The notes below the pieces were generated by a model. The model was given only the letters and a program-made list of their open reading frames with translations. It did no database searches and was not told the origin of the DNA. This document shows, piece by piece, positions 15,270-17,417 of a stretch of DNA of 17,417 nucleotides (its first letter is position 1; each line of letters opens with the position of its first letter). This stretch comes from CAZNVG01 sp964576475 (lineage in GTDB: Bacteria > Patescibacteriota > Saccharimonadia > Saccharimonadales > CAZNVG01), in contig CAZNVG010000023.1 of assembly GCA_964576475.1 (NCBI GenBank), positions 1 to 17,417 on the forward strand, given 5' to 3'. The translations under genes were made by a program, and so were the position numbers.

Positions 15270-15851
15270 CTAGTACGAATAGTCTCGGCTTTGGTACGAA
15301 GACGACGACGTAGAAGCTGAACCACTCAGTGCACCCGTTAGTACAAGTATAAGGTTAGAGATTAGTCCAAGTGCGAATAGAGCTCCGATTACGATCATCA
15401 TAGTTTTCTTATTCTTCTCAATACCCTCAAGTGGACGCGGATCATTGTTTCCACCAAGCTTGCCGGTAAGGATCAATATGACATCGATGAGAGACCAGAT
15501 ACCACATCCTCCGAGTGTAAGTAGCTTGACCACGCCAAGTCCTGTATAGCCAAGGTAAAACCGGTCGACTCCAATTCCACCCAGGAACCACGACAAAAGT
15601 ACTGCCGTCACGTAACTCTTTGGCGGGCCAGCTGGTGTCTGCGCTGGATACCCCATTGGTGCACCTGGTTGCGGAGGGTAGCCCATTGGCTGTTGAGGTG
15701 GCATTGGTGGTTGCATTGGTTGAGGTGCTGGTTGCATTGGGTCGGGCATTGGTGGTTGTGGCGGCTGGGGTGGTTGTGGCGGCATTGGAGGCCCCATTGG
15801 CTGTTGAGGTGGCATTGGTGGTTGTGGCGTTGGTTGTGCGTTAGGATCCAT
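15270..15851 (-). CDS. TM2-domain membrane protein with Pro/Met/Gln-rich N-terminal tail
   Basis: 193 aa. Residues 1-77 are a low-complexity tail of Pro, Met and Gln with repeated PPMPPQQPMG units. Residues 78-132 are a TM2 domain: helix 1 LLSWFLGGIGVDRFYLGYTG with the DRFYLG turn (96-101), then helix 2 after LLTLGGCGIWSLID. A third helix spans about 151-173, and the Ser/Tyr-rich end follows. TM2 proteins are widespread small membrane proteins of poorly defined role. The tail probably lies in the cytoplasm and could bind partners through its Pro motifs (inference). The coding DNA of the tail holds an exact 32-bp direct repeat. No clear ribosome binding site is present; TACAAT boxes upstream could be promoters. 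A terminator follows the gene. Confidence 0.85.
   Translation of the reverse strand: MDPNAQPTPQPPMPPQQPMGPPMPPQPPQPPQPPMPDPMQPAPQPMQPPMPPQQPMGYPPQPGAPMGYPAQTPAGPPKSYVTAVLLSWFLGGIGVDRFYLGYTGLGVVKLLTLGGCGIWSLIDVILILTGKLGGNNDPRPLEGIEKNKKTMMIVIGALFALGLISNLILVLTGALSGSASTSSSSYQSRDYSY
15682..15824 (-). repeat. Exact 32-bp direct repeat in the Pro-rich tail
   Basis: Bases 15682-15713 and 15793-15824 are identical over 32 bp and 111 bp apart, exactly 37 codons, so the protein frame is kept. Each copy encodes the PPMPPQQPMG unit. This looks like recent in-frame expansion by recombination or slippage. Confidence 0.85.
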
Positions 15852-15900
15852 AGTCTTTTTCTTTGTTAATTGTAGTTGCGCTCATTGTAGTACATAAGCA

Positions 15901-16743
15901 TTATTGTCGCAAACCCTTGCCTCGAGGTGGATGATTCGGTCGTTTGTCTCGTAGCAAGTGTAGAAAGTCGACCATAATAAAGCTGATGATCATAAGCAGC
16001 GCCCATGACCCGAGCTTGTGGATACTGACTAGATGCCAGCTATCTATTTGATTCGGATACAGCCATACACTTGTATAGGTCGCGATGTTCTCGGCCAGCC
16101 ATATAAATAATGCTATGAGGACAAAACCGACAACCAACGGCATGCGATGACGCCTAGTAGCAAGTTTATAGCTAACAGTTGTGCGGCCATACAGCAGCAA
16201 GGTGGCTGCGAACAGAACATAACGCAAATCATAGACAAAGTGATGTGAAAAGAAGTTTATATAAATCGCCAGTGCCAACAGTCCACTAAATACTCGCTTT
16301 GGCGGCCGTATGAAGCTGAGCTCGAGCACTCGCCACGAACGGGCTATATAGCTTCCGACTGCTGCGTACATAAATCCAGAGAACAGGGGTACATTGCCCA
16401 AGTGGAAGAACGCGTAGCCAGGATATGTCCAGGAGCCAACTGATTCACTCGTCTTAAACAACTCCATCCCTAATCCGGTAAGGTGGAACGCAACAATCGT
16501 TATTAGCTCATGGGGTCGTTCAAGTTTTGCGAGCAGCATAAATGCTTGAATGGCAAGTGCTGCGACGAAAAGCCAGTCATAGCGCGACAGGATCGGTAAA
16601 TCTACTATATGCGTCAGTAGCACAGCGCCTATCATCAGCCCACCGAACAGTGCAGACCATGCTTGTTTATACCCGAATACCCACAATCGAGCTCCTGGTA
16701 GCCCGCTTAGTCTTTGAAGCCAATGCTCGTAGATTGCTTGCAT
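15901..16743 (-). CDS. DUF817 family integral membrane protein
   Basis: 280 aa, with about eight membrane helices. Several blocks typical of DUF817 (YoaT-like) are visible: FGYKQAWSALFGG near residue 23, YDWLFVAALAIQAF, FHLTGLGMELFKT, WTYPGYAFFHLGNVPLFSGF followed by MYAAVGSYIARSW, INFFSHHFVYDLRYVLF, and WLAENIATYTSVWLYPNQ with WHLVSIHKLGSW. The length matches the family (about 250-290 aa). Function is unknown; conserved His, Trp and Tyr in membrane helices suggest an enzyme or a cofactor/lipid binding protein (inference). The start is set by ATG 16743 with an extended -10 box 6 nt upstream. It is divergent from the peroxiredoxin and lies 49 nt before the TM2 gene, probably cotranscribed. Confidence 0.88.
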   Translation of the reverse strand: MQAIYEHWLQRLSGLPGARLWVFGYKQAWSALFGGLMIGAVLLTHIVDLPILSRYDWLFVAALAIQAFMLLAKLERPHELITIVAFHLTGLGMELFKTSESVGSWTYPGYAFFHLGNVPLFSGFMYAAVGSYIARSWRVLELSFIRPPKRVFSGLLALAIYINFFSHHFVYDLRYVLFAATLLLYGRTTVSYKLATRRHRMPLVVGFVLIALFIWLAENIATYTSVWLYPNQIDSWHLVSIHKLGSWALLMIISFIMVDFLHLLRDKRPNHPPRGKGLRQ

Positions 16744-16749
16744 TGTCTT

Positions 16750-16758
16750 ATGCTATCA
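16750..16758 (-). promoter_or_regulatory. Extended -10 (TGATAGCAT) of the DUF817 gene, leaderless geometry
   Basis: On the minus strand TG-A-TAGCAT ends 6 nt before ATG 16743, so transcription is expected to start on the A of ATG. The hexamer matches only four of six consensus bases, but the TG element and the spacing support it. Confidence 0.45.
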
Positions 16759-16794
16759 CTGTTTTATCGTTCAACTCGCACCGTACTCAACAAA

Positions 16795-16824
16795 TTGCGA
16801 CACCTCTAATCGACGTGTTAGGAT
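16795..16824 (+). promoter_or_regulatory. Promoter of the peroxiredoxin gene, leaderless geometry
   Basis: TTGCGA (16795-16800), 18 bp, then TAGGAT (16819-16824) preceded by TGT as an extended -10. The hexamer ends exactly 6 nt before ATG 16831. TAGGA could also be read as a weak ribosome binding site, so the two readings compete. Confidence 0.5.
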
Positions 16825-16830
16825 TCGTTC

Positions 16831-17286
16831 ATGAAACAAGCACCCAACTTCGAACTAAAAGATCAAGACGGAAAAACACACACCCTAAAGGACTATGCTG
16901 GTCGATGGCTTGTTCTCTATTTTTACCCGCGCGACAACACACCAGGTTGTACTGCCCAAGCGTGCGCATTTCGAGACGGTCGTGATTTAATCGCTGAGCT
17001 TGGGGCGGAAGTTGTCGGCGTAAGTAAGGATTCTGTTAAATCACATGCCAAGTTCCGCGAGAGACATGATCTGAATTTTACAATCCTCAGTGATGAGTCG
17101 ACCGAAACTATTCAAGCTTTCGGTTCATGGAAGCTAAAGAAATTCATGGGACGTGAGTTTATGGGCATTAGTCGCGACACTTACCTTATCGATCCAAAAG
17201 GTAACATAGTAAAGAAGTATGAAGGAGTAAATCCTCGAACCAGCTTCAAAGAAATCTATGATGACCTTAAGGAGCTGACGACGTAA
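16831..17286 (+). CDS. bcp: Peroxiredoxin, Bcp/PrxQ type
   Basis: 151-aa cytoplasmic thiol peroxidase that reduces hydrogen peroxide and organic peroxides. The thioredoxin-like fold begins APNFELKDQDG. The active site is FYPRDNTPGCTAQACAFRD, with peroxidatic Cys40 and resolving Cys45 five residues later, the atypical two-Cys pattern of Bcp. VVGVSKDSVKSHAKF, LSDES and TYLIDPKGNI are further family landmarks, and the conserved Arg lies near REF in the C-terminal part. The length matches E. coli Bcp (156). It is divergent from the DUF817 gene, with 87 bp between starts. A reductant (thioredoxin) must come from elsewhere. Confidence 0.95.
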   Translation: MKQAPNFELKDQDGKTHTLKDYAGRWLVLYFYPRDNTPGCTAQACAFRDGRDLIAELGAEVVGVSKDSVKSHAKFRERHDLNFTILSDESTETIQAFGSWKLKKFMGREFMGISRDTYLIDPKGNIVKKYEGVNPRTSFKEIYDDLKELTT

Positions 17287-17302
17287 GGTTTACATGGAAG
17301 GG

Positions 17303-17308
17303 TATACT
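17303..17308 (+). promoter_or_regulatory. -10 box (TATACT) of the last gene, leaderless geometry
   Basis: TATACT lies between the peroxiredoxin stop and ATG 17315, ending exactly 6 nt before ATG, which places the expected transcription start on its A. No ribosome binding site is available in between and no clear -35 is seen. Confidence 0.55.
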
Positions 17309-17314
17309 TAGATC

Positions 17315-17417
17315 ATGAGCGAGCTACCCGACTTACCACCAGACCCTTTCGGCGATACACATGACGTACGACTACAAATGATTGATGACGTACACAGTGA
17401 CCTGTGGCTTCGAGCTA
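17315..17417 (+). CDS. Start of an unidentified gene, cut by the window edge
   Basis: The frame from ATG 17315 stays open for 34 codons to the end of the window. It begins MSELPDLPPDPFGDTHDVRL and is acidic, with no signal peptide in the part seen. The start is supported by the TATACT box at 17303-17308. Too little is visible to name a function. Confidence 0.6.
   Translation, partial: MSELPDLPPDPFGDTHDVRLQMIDDVHSDLWLRA

Noticed and set aside
15640..15840. CRISPR-like repeat array
   Set aside because: The repeats are in-frame units of a Pro-rich coding region with irregular spacing and one exact 32-bp pair. No spacers and no cas genes are present.
15620..15869. Plus-strand frames rich in Val/Ala/Leu and Trp/His opposite the TM2 gene
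   Set aside because: They are antisense readings of the Pro/Met/Gln-rich tail of the TM2 protein. The odd composition follows from the repeat, and no promoter or ribosome binding site supports them.
1..17417. Mobile elements, prophage or defence islands
   Set aside because: No transposase, integrase, terminal inverted repeats, attachment site next to the tRNA, restriction enzyme or toxin-antitoxin pair was seen. Gene content is housekeeping and envelope related.

Overview
The window reads like a streamlined genome of the Candidate Phyla Radiation (Patescibacteria), most likely Candidatus Saccharibacteria (TM7). This is an inference from gene content: a PilV/PilW/PilX-type minor-pilin operon, a MurA enzyme with an N-terminal XRE DNA-binding domain, small membrane proteins with Pro/Gln/Met-rich cytoplasmic tails, and peptidoglycan genes scattered rather than clustered. 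UGA acts as a normal stop, with no sign of UGA recoding. A run of 100 Ns (5528-5627) marks an assembly gap inside one gene.

Layout. 76-3798 (+): a translationally overlapped operon of three type IV pilin-like proteins, probably the minor-pilin tip complex. The first carries Ig/CnaB-like domains that could mediate adhesion. 3852-4709 (+): a PlsC-like acyltransferase, meeting head-on an unrecognised gene (5929-4710, -) that holds the gap. 5994-6680 (-): a TIM-barrel protein divergent from murB (6758-7789, +). 7841-7998 (+): an unannotated stand-alone RNA candidate with its own promoter, a rod-like fold and a terminator. 8001-8693 (-): a Pro-rich, single-span protein with a pilin-like C-terminal domain, then glyA (-). 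10298-11821 (+): the HTH-MurA fusion, with an 18-bp palindrome on its own -10 box. 11867-13549 (+): a membrane histidine kinase with no response regulator beside it, converging with a 7-TM protein (-). 14374-14451 (-): tRNA-His with a strong downstream terminator. 14511-16743 (-): a run of four small membrane-protein genes (PLDc_N-like, DUF2752-like, TM2, DUF817). 16831-17286 (+): a Bcp-type peroxiredoxin, then the start of one more gene cut by the window edge.

How it works together. Most genes serve the envelope: pili and adhesion, phospholipid acylation, UDP-MurNAc synthesis (MurA and MurB), membrane proteins and a sensor kinase. SHMT supplies glycine and one-carbon units. The peroxiredoxin handles peroxides.

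The most striking shared signal is in the promoters. Several genes have a sigma70-like -10 hexamer ending exactly 6 nt before ATG, which puts the expected transcription start on the A of the start codon. Leaderless mRNAs are therefore probably common here, while genes inside operons use Shine-Dalgarno sites.
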